Shown: positions 44,491 to 54,759 of the stretch, in pieces | Position numbering within the stretch: the first letter of the stretch is position 1 | How the letters are laid out: every line of letters begins with the position of its first letter | From: Tricholoma matsutake | Lineage: Eukaryota > Basidiomycota > Agaricomycetes > Agaricales > Tricholomataceae | Direction of reading: 5' to 3' | DNA length: 64,000 nt | NCBI GenBank assembly: GCA_026075535.2 | Contig: AP026539.1 | Location: 3,906,001-3,970,000 of the forward strand | Position numbers and translations under genes: made by a program | Notes under the pieces: model-generated | Database searches by the model: none | What the model saw: only the letters and a program-made list of their open reading frames with translations | Told to the model about the DNA's origin: nothing

Positions 44491-45605
44491 TCGCTGCGAA
44501 TAGGAAAATCCTGCTCCTCTACAACTTCCAGCTTAACCTCCTCTGCAACTTGATCCTTCGCTTCCTCAACATCTACAAGTGCCAACAGATCTTGCAGGAG
44601 TTCGTCTCGTCCCTCGGGGGTGAGCATGCGGATATCCTGACGATGGGGACACGCTCCAGCCCTGTGTCCAGGTTCCCCACAACGGTAGCAGAGATCCAAC
44701 TTACGTGCACGGCTGCGGGCTGCATCAACATCCATTGGTACTGGGATATTGACGGCTGGTGTGGGAGTTTGACGAGCAGGAATGGGGTTAGGGCGGGGGA
44801 GGCTTCGATTGAAGGTGTAGGGTGTATGAGTGGTAGTTGGAGCACGGAATGCAGCATTAAACGCCGCATTTGTGAGTCGGTTCTCGTCACAGAGTGAAGC
44901 AGCTTCATACCAAGCAAGGATATCATCGTCCGCTGGGCGCCCTTCCAACATCTGTGCAATCTGGTCCTGAATTTCTCGGTTGAGCCCCCGTCGGAACTTC
45001 ACCACCACTGGTAACCCACTCCCATACCCTGCCATGTCCACCAAATCCTTGAACTCATCGATATAGTCGTCCACGGATCGACGTCCCTGGTGGTAAGTGG
45101 ATGACTCAAGTCGTGTCACTGCTCGGTGGCGTTCATTGAGGGGGCAGAAGTGGCGTACGAACTCAGCTCGAAAGTCACCCCAAGTGGAGAAAGGTAGAGA
45201 ACCGAGTTCTTTAGTTTGACGTAGGATACGGTCCACATAGAGATAGGCGCGTTCAGATTTCATGTATGTGAAGGCCCAATAAATTTTTGCAGCCTCATCG
45301 ACGAATTGATGCGACTGGAGACTAATGTATAACTCACAGGAATTAAGGAATGCACGTCCCTGCGCACGTGCACCATTAAATTCGGCGGGGGGGGACGGTT
45401 TGATCTGGGCACGTTCCTTAGTGGACGCGTTTGGCAAAACATCGTTGTTGGGTGCGCTTGGAGTCGTGAAGGGGGAACTATTAGTCGTAGGGTTAGCCTG
45501 GAGGGTCCTAACGAAGTTTTCAATCGTAGATTTAAGCGAGTCGATTTGCGCGCGCATTCCGGAAACGTCGCTTTCAAGCGCGTCGAAGCGTTCTGATGCG
45601 TCCAT
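44487..45605 (-). CDS. Gypsy-1 Gag (capsid/nucleocapsid)
   Basis: 372 residues from ATG at 45605. An N-terminal heptad-like region (MDASERFDALESDVSGMRAQ) suggests a coiled coil. A retrotransposon-gag capsid domain follows (about 70-230: FNGARAQGRAFLNSCELYI, WGDFRAEFVRHFCPL, SVDDYIDEFKDLVDMAG). A CCHC zinc knuckle CYRCGEPGHRAGAC sits near the end. Pol follows in the -1 frame with a GTGA overlap. The -1 frame is open for about 15 codons upstream of the gag stop, leaving a short window for a frameshift. No canonical X_XXY_YYZ heptamer was found there. Confidence 0.95.
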   Translation of the reverse strand: MDASERFDALESDVSGMRAQIDSLKSTIENFVRTLQANPTTNSSPFTTPSAPNNDVLPNASTKERAQIKPSPPAEFNGARAQGRAFLNSCELYISLQSHQFVDEAAKIYWAFTYMKSERAYLYVDRILRQTKELGSLPFSTWGDFRAEFVRHFCPLNERHRAVTRLESSTYHQGRRSVDDYIDEFKDLVDMAGYGSGLPVVVKFRRGLNREIQDQIAQMLEGRPADDDILAWYEAASLCDENRLTNAAFNAAFRAPTTTHTPYTFNRSLPRPNPIPARQTPTPAVNIPVPMDVDAARSRARKLDLCYRCGEPGHRAGACPHRQDIRMLTPEGRDELLQDLLALVDVEEAKDQVAEEVKLEVVEEQDFPIRSE

Positions 45606-45759
45606 GTCGCTAGGGAGCGCGTTTGGCGAAAATGGCGGCGCAATAAAGGCGAGAGTATCTGGAACGGTGTGTAGGGACTCTGTGGAGCTTTGGGAAGCGT
45701 CGTCCAGTCCGTACCTGCCTATTTTGGGCAGCGCGTTCGCGATTTTCGGGCCTTAGGGG

Positions 45760-45769
45760 AGAGTTTTCT
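45760..45769 (-). other. Gypsy-1 candidate self-priming site
   Basis: The element strand reads AGAAAACTCT starting 2 nt inside the 5' LTR. It is the exact complement of AGAGTTTTCT within the LTR (45813-45822). A further CCTT/AAGG pairing (45751-45754 with 45823-45826) could extend the duplex. It does not resemble a tRNA 3' end. Confidence 0.7.
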
Positions 45770-45771
45770 AC

Positions 45772-46137
45772 TATAAGGGCAACCTAAGCCTCTAGCAAAG
45801 GGAAATCCGAAGAGAAAACTCTAAGGATCCCCTTGCTGATGCCCAGTATATGTGAAGACGACAAAAATCAAATATAACCTAAAAATAGAAAAAGGCGGAG
45901 ATAGGCGGATCAAGGCCGCCGAATGACATCATACCAAGGGGTATGTGTCGGAAGGGGTACTCCGCCTCTAAATATAAAAGTGTCAACATATACAAACATG
46001 ATAGCAAGGGAAAATTAGTAATAAAATCCGGAAAAATCATAGAAAATGAAGAATAGAAGGAAATGAGGTGGGGAAAAATATGGGACGAACATAAAAAATA
46101 GGAAAAACACACAGGGCACCCCCTTAGTCCCCTTACA
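45772..46137 (-). repeat. Gypsy-1 5' LTR
   Basis: 366 bp. An ATATAC box (45846-45851) lies about 25-30 nt upstream of the segment AGAGTTTTCT (45822-45813), so that segment is a plausible start of R and of the transcript. Confidence 0.96.
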
Positions 46138-46996
46138 GCTGATCCCATATATATGCCTGCAACATGGGAAAAACTGGAGACAGAGCAGATTGTCAGCAAA
46201 GCAGAAAATGTTATGGCAAAACAGTTGAAATACCTTCAGACACAGGAGAATCTAACAGTACCATGTGATGGCAGTACAACAAATGGGAGAGAGATGTTCT
46301 GGATGGTACACATTTCAATGCCAAAGTGGAAGGTTTATCTGATGAAGTGTCATGAGGCAATGTCCAAGTCCCACACAGGTGTTTGGATCAAAGATTTTAT
46401 CCTCGAGGTTCATGTTATCTCCATTTAAGAATGTGAACCACAATTAGAATATTAATGCTCAAAATGATAGACTGTCGATGCCATTGGTCATAGCAAATTC
46501 TGTGCTGTTGTTTGTGACAGCACAGGTAGCACCTGCGTCTCTCCACAATTATTTGTTGTCGATGTACCTACAGCATTGAATTTAGCAGATATTGTTTGTC
46601 ACATCAGCAACACCTTATAGGAGGTCATGAAACTTCCCTATTTCAAAAGCCCCATCAAGATTGTTCATGCTGTTATCACAAAGTTCCACTCATCCCACCC
46701 TGCAATTGCCAAGTTCAAATCGGCATGCAAAGCACTGTGCACTGGTCCTGGGCTTGAAGCAGTTGGAAAGACATGGTTTGGGACTGTCATGTTATCTGCT
46801 ATTTCTGTGCAACAATCAATTTCTGCTATTAAGACAGTTGTTCAGAATGGTATTTTGACCTTGAGGTACATCCATCCTGGGCTTGGACATGCCAAATTAT
46901 AAATCTGACATCTATGTACTATGGTACATTAGGAATTGGCTACAAACTTCCAACCACATATGTCACAATCAACAATCTGACTTTGAATTCAAGCTT
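46138..46996 (+). pseudogene. hAT transposase, central part
   Basis: Continues directly from 40210: DPIYMPATWEKLETEQIV, VPCDGSTTNGREMFWMVHIS and SKSHTGVWIKDFILEV (RNase H-like start, with the Asp of CDGSTTN). Further frames give AVVCDSTGSTCVSPQLFVVD, ADIVCHISNTL, KLPYFKSPIKIVHAVI and GPGLEAVGKTWFGTVMLSAI. This order is typical of basidiomycete hAT transposases. Two or more frame changes and stops are present. The gene is next interrupted by the solo LTR at 47002. Confidence 0.8.
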
Positions 46997-47001
46997 GTGC
47001 A

Positions 47002-47439
47002 TATAAGGACAACCTTAGAGGCCACTTAATTAATGGACTAGAAAGGGATATCTGGAGTTAAAATTATAGTACATATTACAGGGATTGGAGGTGCACCTAG
47101 CAAAGGGAAATCTGAGGAGAAAACTCTAAGCCCCCCTGGCCAATGCCCAGTATATGTGAAGACTGCAAAAATCAAATGATAACCTAAAAATAGAAAAGGC
47201 GGAGATAGGCAGATCAAGGCTGCTGAATGACATCATACCAAGGGGTAGATGTCGGAAAGGGTACTCTGCCTCTAAATATAAAACTGTCAACATGCACAAA
47301 TGTGATAGAAAGGAAAATTAGTAATAAAATGAGGAAAAATCATAGAAAATGAAGAATAGAAAGAAATAAAGTGAGGGAAAATATAGGACAAACATAAAAA
47401 ATAGGAGAAACACACAGGGCACCCCCTAGTCCCCTTACA
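47002..47439 (-). repeat. Solo Gypsy-1-family LTR
   Basis: Begins TATAAGGACAACCTTAGAGG and ends TAGTCCCCTTACA on the plus strand. It aligns with the 366-bp Gypsy-1 LTR except for ~70 extra bp after the first ~25 bp. GTGCA at 46997-47001 and 47440-47444 is a perfect 5-bp target duplication. It is best explained by LTR-LTR recombination deleting an older Gypsy-1 relative. It interrupts the hAT gene, which continues at 47440. Confidence 0.9.
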
Positions 47440-48107
47440 GTGCACTTACTCAATGTTGGCATGCCAGCAGTCAAAACTTTAACCTGCCTCGAAGCCAATG
47501 AATCAACAACTGCAGATGTCTTCATCTTCTGGCATGCAATGCTCCAAGCAATCAAGGACATTGTGACTAATCCACAATGTGAGTTTCCTGATGACATCTA
47601 ACAGCAGATATTTGGTATGACACCACCAGATGTTTGAGGATGGACATTTATCTAATCAGGTCTACTTGGCAGCAACATATCTCGATTCAGATCTTCCAGT
47701 GTACATTTATCAACTCACAAACACAGTACAGCATACCTCAAGTCAGATCTATTCAAATCTGATACAACTCTTGACACATCATCACAGTATGCTGGAATTT
47801 GTCATGTCAACACATTCAAGAGGGTCACTCATTTCCTTGTCAACCTTGCCAAGAAAGAGATCCAGTTTGGAGAAAAGGAGGTGGAAGAATTGTGCTGGCA
47901 CATTCAAGGCAGTGAATTCAAAGCATATACACAACACCAATTTAATCTTCCTGTTGATGAGAAGAAAGGGGTTCTGAAGTGGTGGCAAGCACTTCTTGAC
48001 TCAGCTGTGATACTCCCTGTATGTCTTTTATTTTTTCATTTTTAGCAACTGCATATTCACAAATTTGTTGCTGGTAGCACCTCGCCATCAAGGTATACTT
48101 GGTGTGC
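47440..48107 (+). pseudogene. hAT transposase, C-terminal half
   Basis: Reads LNVGMPAVKTLTCLEANEST, ADVFIFWHAMLQAIKDI and CEFPDDI, a frame change, then NLAKKEIQFGEKEVEEL and LPVDEKKGVLKWWQALLDSA. A candidate intron (GTATGTCTTTTA...TTTTTAG, about 48019-48045) follows, then LAIKVYLV. The last codons run into TTGGTGTGC, duplicated at 55405-55413, where the frame continues VCVNSMPEEHTVSTFTW. Confidence 0.75.
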
Positions 48108-48911
48108 AGGGCCTGGCTTAGCTCAAAAGCCGGGGCTTGGGCTCAGCTTGAGCAGGCTCAGGCTTTGATACATCAGCCAGGCCCTAGTAGCGCAGGCTTG
48201 GCTTGGCTCAGGCTTGGCTCAGGCTTAGGCCATGGTTTGAGTAGGGAATCTGAAAATCTCGTAGAGGATATAAATATAATGGTAAAAATACCTTGAAAAG
48301 TCAGTTAAAACTAAGTCTGACAGACTTACCATAGTTGATTCCTAGTACATGAGCAAGCATTGATGTATAGCATATGTATAGGCTCATGTATATAAGAGGG
48401 AGTGGGACCATGAGTCTAAGTTTTGGTATGAACTTGAAGTTGCAGTGTTTGGAACTTGCCACTGATGTCAATCAACAATGCACAATTTGTTTGACACCCC
48501 TCTCATTGTTCTGCTCAGTGTTGTTGCAACATGGGCTCTTCTTTCTACTTATGATATTGATACTTTTTTTCTTCTTACTTTAGATCATTGCTTTTGACAT
48601 ACCACTTTTGACATACCCTGACAACAAAAGTTTCTTGATCTCCACCACGAGGGCCCAGGTTTGATTCAGATGAGCTCAAATTGTATACACTGCTTCTGGT
48701 GTGATTCATCTGATGTTTGGGGAGATCTGCCTGGCAAGACAGCCACAAGGCATGTATTCACCAAATATGTTCCTTTTTTGGCTGACCCCATTGATCAAGT
48801 TAACACCCTCCTTCACAAGCTCGAATTCAGACAGTACTCACCCTCAGTGCAATCATGCACACCTGCCTATCCCAGCTCCCCCACTCATACATCATCTGTG
48901 CAGCTCCTGGT

Positions 48912-49313
48912 TGTTAGGGCGACACCCACTATCTGCTAGCTAAGACCATGTGGGTTCTCTCTACAAGAAGGGGGCAGGATCCACGCTCGTGATGGGGGAA
49001 TCGATGGTTTTGATGCGAGGGGTTATTAATAGGTGAGTTTGTTGAGATAGGCCTTTCACACCGAAAACATAGGTGGAATACCTAAGAGAACACAACTGGG
49101 GTCCCCTAGGCATATATTTAGGGTTTATATACTATGTTACATATATTGTACATTGTTGTTACTGATGTGTTTGTACATGCGTGTACATATTGATGTGTGC
49201 GAAATAAAATTCTCACACTATCAAAGTGTAGCATCATTTGGCATCATGTAGCATAATTCGACATAATAAAATAAAAATGAAATTTTATTAGGTAATGGGG
49301 TGGTTTCCTAACA
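48912..49313 (-). repeat. Gypsy-2 3' LTR
   Basis: 402 bp. Compared with the 5' copy it often has TG or CA where the other has CG, and vice versa (e.g. GATGCGAGG/GATGTGAGG, AAACATAGG/AAACGTAGG). Confidence 0.94.
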
Positions 49314-49324
49314 TTACCCCCCTT

Positions 49325-52300
49325 TTATGCCTCGACTTCCAGGTGAGAAAATATTATGTTTGTCCCCTCTGTGAAATTTTGGTAAGGCCGGAATTTCATC
49401 CCCTCATACACCATTCTCACAATGCAATGCAGAGCATTCGGATTATGTTTAAAGAATTGGGTGATTGTGTTACGTGCTCGCTTACAATTCTCTTTGGGTT
49501 CCCACAAATTATTTTCGTCGGTATAGTTTTTCCACTTTATTAAAAACTCCAATTTGTTCCGTCGAAGACGTGAGTCTAGAATTTCTTCAACTATGTATTC
49601 TGGAGCACCTTCTACTATTATCAGAGGTTGTGGAGTAGTTTGTTGGCCAGGAATAGTGGGTGGGCGGTAAGGGTGTAGGCGGGATACATTAATCTCGGGA
49701 TCAATCTTGAATGATCGGGGTAATTTTAGCACTACCACATTAGGCGAGATTACTTTAGAGATCGCATATGGGCCAACTTGTTTTTCCATAAGTTTCCTCG
49801 AAGGTCGTGGAATATTCAGGTCCTTGGTACTTAGCCATACCAAGTCACCAACTTTGTACTCTGGAGCGCATGCTCGAGTACGATCCATGTGTCGCATCAT
49901 GTCATCATGTGCTTTCTTCAATGCCGCCTCTGCTTCCTCTTGTACCTTTTGCATCTTAGATACAAAGTCTTCTACCGACTGTACTTTGACTTCCCTTCTG
50001 GGTTCTACTCCCATGCAAGGATGATATCCATAATTTGCGAAAAAGGGTGACATACAAGTAGCCGAATGGAATTTGTTATTGTGGGAAAATTTGGCAATTG
50101 CCAACCATTCAGGCCAGTTGGTTTGTCGGTAGTTAACAAACATACATAGGTACTGCTCCAACTCCTGATTCATTCTCTCTGTCTGCCCATCAGTCTGCAG
50201 GTGATATGCTGTAGATAATTTAGTTTGAATTCCCAATATGTTGTTTAGTTCTCGCATAAACGCAGAAGCAAATTGTGGTCCACGATCGGAGATAACGGTA
50301 TTGGGTAACCCATGTAACCGCCATACCTGATTTAGATAGAGGCGTGCCAAGCCCAATGATGAGGTTTCTGTAGTAGTAGGAATAATATGGACCTCCTTTG
50401 TAAAGTGGTCGCATACTACGAATATTGCATCGTACCCTTGAGCCTCGGGTAATCTGGTAATAAAATCCACAGATATATCTTGCAACGGCACTTTAGGTAT
50501 AGGGTTTGGCATTAATTTTCCTGCAGGTTTCTCTGGAAATTTCTTCCCCCTCATGCACGTATCACATCCATCCACATACCCCAACACATACTTTGAAATT
50601 CCGGGCCACCAATAATTTCTCATTACTAATTCCAACGTCTTCCATCTTCCTGGGTGTCTGGCAATCAGCATATTGTGATGTAACCAGATGATCTCCCTTT
50701 GCAAATCCTGATCCTTCAGTACATACACTTTTCCTTGAAACAACACCAACCCTTGTTCCTCAGCCCACTCATCTCCTTTGATATTACCTTTCTTCTCTCC
50801 CTTCAGAGCTTTCATGGCTTCCACTACTTCATCGTCCATTTCCGAACATTGTCTAATTTTAGACAACATTTCCATTTCCAAGCTATCTATTAATAGATGC
50901 CCTTGATGCATAGTGCAAATGCGAAAGTATTCAGGTTTGAGTAAGGTAACATTTTTATTGTCCTCCTCCACCCCCCTTTTATGATCAATACATCTGGATA
51001 ATGCATCTGCTTTCCTCATTAAGCTTCCCGCTTTGTGGACCAAGTGAAAATTGAAACACGATAGGAATAGTGCCCAACACGCTTGCCGGTAATTAAGCTT
51101 TTTAGCGGACATGAAGTATTGCAGATTTTGATGATCCGTCCAGATCTCAATCTGATGCGTACATCCCTCCAAATAATGCCTCCATGCCTCCAATGCTCAT
51201 ATTATCCCCAACATCTCTTTGTCATGCACATCATAATTACTCTCCACATCATTCAACCCTTTTGACAAGTATGCACAAGGATGCCATTTGTCATCTTTGC
51301 ACAGCATTGATAATACCGCTCCAGTAGCAAAATCAGATGCATTGGATTCCACTCGCAAAGGGTGTGTGAAATCTACTGGGGCTAATATTGGTCCCTCCAC
51401 AAACTTCCTCTTCAACTCCTCAAACACTGTCTGCTGCTGCTCTCCCCACCTCCATACTACTCCCTTTCACATAAGGTTATGTAAGGGTGCAGCAATTTTA
51501 GAAAAATTGTGCACAAAGCGACAATAATAATTTGCGAGTCCCAAGAAGGCTTGAACCTCCTTGACACAGGTGGGTGCAGGCCAATCTGTGATCACCTGTA
51601 CCTTGATTGGATCCATTTTGATCCCGTCAGGGCTGATCAATAATCCTAGGAACTCAATCTCGCTTGCCCCAAACACACACTTCTCTGGTTTCAAAAATAG
51701 ATCATTCTCCGCCAACCTCCGTAACACCTCCTGTACTATCGCCTCATGATTTTCTTCATCCTCCATGAATATCAGAATGTCGTCAATAAATATTATTACC
51801 ACGCCTTTGTCTATTACGTCCTTGAAAATGTTGTTCATCATATTTTGAAAGGTCAGGGGACTATTAGTCATTCCAAAAAACATGACAAGCAGCTCGAAGG
51901 ACTCTCAACACATGGCAAATGCTGCCTTCCACTCATCTCCTTTCTTTATTCGTACATTGTTGTATCCCCATCGTAAATCCAATTTTGTAAAGACCTTGGC
52001 TTTTCCCACCTTATCAATTATTTCTGAGATCAATGGCAGGGGGTATGCGTTCTTCACTGTCCACTCATTCAGATACCTATAATCAGTACACATCCTCTTC
52101 CTTTGGTCTTTTTTGGGCACGAAGAATATTGGTGATGTCTGCGGTGATTTCAAAGGTCGTATGTATCCTTTGCGCAATTGCTCCTTCAGGAATGCATCCA
52201 CTTCTTCTTGTTCCATCGGAGATAACGGATATACCTTTGACTTCTTCAGCACAAACCCTGGCTTCATCTCAATTGCATGATCCCATGGCTTCCGCACCGG

Positions 52301-53176
52301 CATTCATTCAGACTCCTTCTTCTGGAACACTGACAGATGTTCATGATACACTTTTGGCACCCATTCCTCCACTGGCTTCTCCACCTTCACGATATTCTTG
52401 TCCCATGACTGTCCTCCATGAATTGTTCTAAAGGTTTGCTTCTGCTCTTCTTTCTCAATCATGATCGGAACTTCCCCATTTGGCATTTCCTCATCCTCCA
52501 CTTCCTCCATTGTAACAGAATACTTTCTCAGATGTTCTTTCTCTTTCTTTTTCCTTTTTTCCTTCTTCATCTTCCTCCCATATACATTACATTCCTTAGG
52601 ACAACAAGTCATTTGTACTTTCCCAGTTTTCCAATCAATTTCAGGATTATGCTTCCATAACCATGGACATCCTATTATTAGATTGGTTTTCCCAAGATCG
52701 CACACTTTGAATACGGCTCGCTCCTGATGCTCCTGATACTTTAGTACCATAGTCACCTCCTCCTTGATAGTTCCTCCACGATTGACTGTTCCGTCAATAT
52801 TGTACACCATTATAGGTTGTGCCAGCTTGCATGTGTTAATACCATTTCTGGTAATTAAGGATCAATTAATAAATAATCCTGTAGCACCACTATCAAGCAA
52901 CGCTTCCACATCAATAGCTGCATGTGTGTCCACTGTCTTCAATCCCACAGTCAAGGTGATTTTGGGTTCTATTCACACAAAGCAAATAAAGAATTTAGGG
53001 GTTTTCGGAAATGATGCGTGAAAATTGTCATGTGATTGACAACAGTTGTACTCCTTTTCGTCACGTGATTCAGAATGGTTATACTCCTCCTCGATTTCCT
53101 TTTTGGATTTGCTCTGGGTTTCCTCGGATACTAATACATTGTAACAATTCTGGGTCACCAATGGGGAAACCTTCAC
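49325..53176 (-). pseudogene. Gypsy-2 Pol, one frame with six TGA stops
   Basis: One frame with TGA at 52973, 52862, 52304, 51905, 51467 and 51197 (lowest base of each) and no frameshift. Protease: ALLDSGATGLFIN followed by [45 protein letters not shown] and VIIFIDDILIFM (active site FIDD). RNase H: ESNASDFATGAVLS and IWTDHQNLQYF. Integrase: HPGRWKTLELV...CDTCMRGK, ISVDFITRLPE, ISDRGPQFA and DGQTERMNQELEQY. Chromodomain: YIVEEILDSRLRRNKLEFLI. The first pol codon is GTG at 53176, overlapping the gag TGA by two bases in the -1 frame, exactly as in Gypsy-1. The stops prevent full-length translation. Confidence 0.94.
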
Positions 53177-54183
53177 TGGGACTCTTGCACAAAATTCTTC
53201 TGCCTGCCTTCCTCCAGTTTCACTTCCTCGATTGTAGCTTCCCTAATCTTTCTTTTCTGCCTACAATTCCTAGAAATGTGTCCTAACTGCCCACAGTTAA
53301 AACATTTAAGTGGGGCTCATCTCCCTGCTTGATCAACCTCCATTGCCTCTGCTGGTGCTGCTGACTCCATAACTATAGGTGTCACTGCCATGGCCAGTGG
53401 CTGTGCCCTCGGAGCTTGCACCTGAGGCGCCTTTCCTTTCTCGGACTTTCCTCCAGATGACTTTCCAAATTTACTACTTCTGTACATCAACTTTGACTCT
53501 GCCTGTTCCTGCCAATATTGCCAGTCAAGGTGTATTGCCCAATTATACCACTCGTCCAACTTCTCTGGCATAGAAGGCAGTTGGTAGATAGACTTGAATA
53601 AAGAGGGATTTAATCCTGCTTTCAAAAACTCTACCAATGTGGCTTCTCCCATGTCCATTTGCGAAGCTTCTGCTTTGAACTGCAAAATAAATTCATCTGC
53701 CATTAAAGAACCTTGGTGCATGGTCTTTAATTTAGCATTGGCTGTCACCTTTGGATTAGGGTCTCCAAACTGTGCCTCCAATCTCTCCAGAAATTCCTTG
53801 AAGGTTGCAAAAGGTTTATTTCCTGTGGCAATTTGATTAATAGCCTCGTTTCTCCAGAACTGTGCTTTCCCCCCCTGAATGTATGAGAGAGCAAACATAA
53901 TCCTAGACTCAGCTGTACGAAACTCTGGCTTCCTCCCATGGATGTACAATACTATAGAGCTGATGAAGGATTTTGTATTCTCCATGGTACCGTCAAAGAT
54001 TTGCGGGGGTGTGTACTTAGGTAAGTGCACTTTTCCATTTCCGGATTTCTCCACTGTCTCATCCTCCTGCGATATCCACTCCACCATCTCCTCCATCTCA
54101 TCATCTCTTTCTCCTATCGTCTCTGGCTGTACTTCTGCTTGTCTGGGCTGTGATGCTGCCAATACTGACACTAATTGCGACAT
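53173..54183 (-). pseudogene. Gypsy-2 Gag with one TGA before the zinc knuckle
   Basis: Open from ATG at 54183 (MSQLVSVLAASQPRQAEVQP) through a gag capsid domain (YTPPQIFDGTMENTKSFISS, FATFKEFLERLEAQFGD, SLMADEFILQFKAEASQM). A TGA at 53317-53319 follows EVDQAGR. Beyond it the same frame has the knuckle CFNCGQLGHISRNC and ends at TGA 53173-53175. The internal TGA again fits CGA. Confidence 0.92.
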
Positions 54184-54746
54184 TTATGCTGTGAGCGCAT
54201 CAATTTTCGCCTCTAATGCTGGTATGGGAACAGGATTAGGACTGGGATTAGAAGTTGAAGGTTCGGACATAATTGTAGAATCTGTGATGAATCACTTCTT
54301 CGACAAATTCAAAAAAAAATTTCTTCGAGACCTCTCCAAACGTTTACGGGTCACATGATAAGGTTCATTTAGGTTCGTCAATGGTTCGTCGTTCGTCGGG
54401 TGCCTATTTTGACACTTCAGATCAATAACCCTTCCAACAGTGCCTGATCTCGGGGATATCACTGAATTCAGCTTGTAACTAAAATAGTCGTCCGAATAGA
54501 GTAATGTAAATCATAACTAAACCAGATCCAATCGGTTGTCTGGTTGCAGCTGTCCTAATGATGAGCACTGCCTCTCAATCACTGGCGGTCGCAATGTAAG
54601 GCGAGGCCTGGCGTTGGCTTATGAAAGAAAAGGTAGATTATGTATATACAAGTACTTCCAGCTCATGCCGAAAGGGTGAGTAATCGGATGTGGCATGGTG
54701 AAACAATGACATATGTGCAAGTAAGAGAAGGCACACTGATATGGGA

Positions 54747-54757
54747 AGTTGTGTTCT
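54747..54757 (-). other. Gypsy-2 candidate self-priming site
   Basis: The element strand reads AGAACACAACT starting 2 nt inside the 5' LTR. It is the exact complement of AGTTGTGTTCT in the LTR (54935-54945). That LTR segment begins ~27-34 nt downstream of TATATAAA (54972-54979), so it is a plausible transcript start. Confidence 0.72.
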
Positions 54758-54759
54758 TC

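Larger units (their letters stand above)
40211..46137 (-). mobile_element. Gypsy-1: intact chromodomain Gypsy element
   Basis: A 5,927-bp element with two 366-bp LTRs (40211-40576, 45772-46137) that look identical base for base. The 5-bp target duplication GCTGA is at 40206-40210 and 46138-46142. On the minus strand: candidate self-priming site beside the 5' LTR, gag (45605-44487), pol (44490-40588), then purine tract AGAGAGGGGGTGA and the 3' LTR. Both genes are uninterrupted. Identical LTRs and open frames indicate a very recent, potentially active insertion into an old hAT transposase gene. Relatives in the window: the degenerate copy at 6.3-8.6 kb and the solo LTR at 47.0 kb. Confidence 0.97.

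Noticed and set aside
40836..45756. Long open frames antisense to Gypsy-1 gag and pol (up to ~145 codons)
   Set aside because: They mirror the coding strand, lack family motifs, and are explained by constraint on the sense frame.
26200..54183. TGA used as a sense codon (recoding) in the retroelements
   Set aside because: Host genes here use TGA as a normal stop (RAS, GMC oxidase) and TGG for Trp. Gypsy-1 has no internal TGA. The positions fit Arg CGA, so mutation is simpler.
49325..54183. Treating the separate open frames of Gypsy-2 as independent genes
   Set aside because: All lie in one frame, separated only by single TGA codons, and together give one ordered Pol. They are pieces of one decayed gene.
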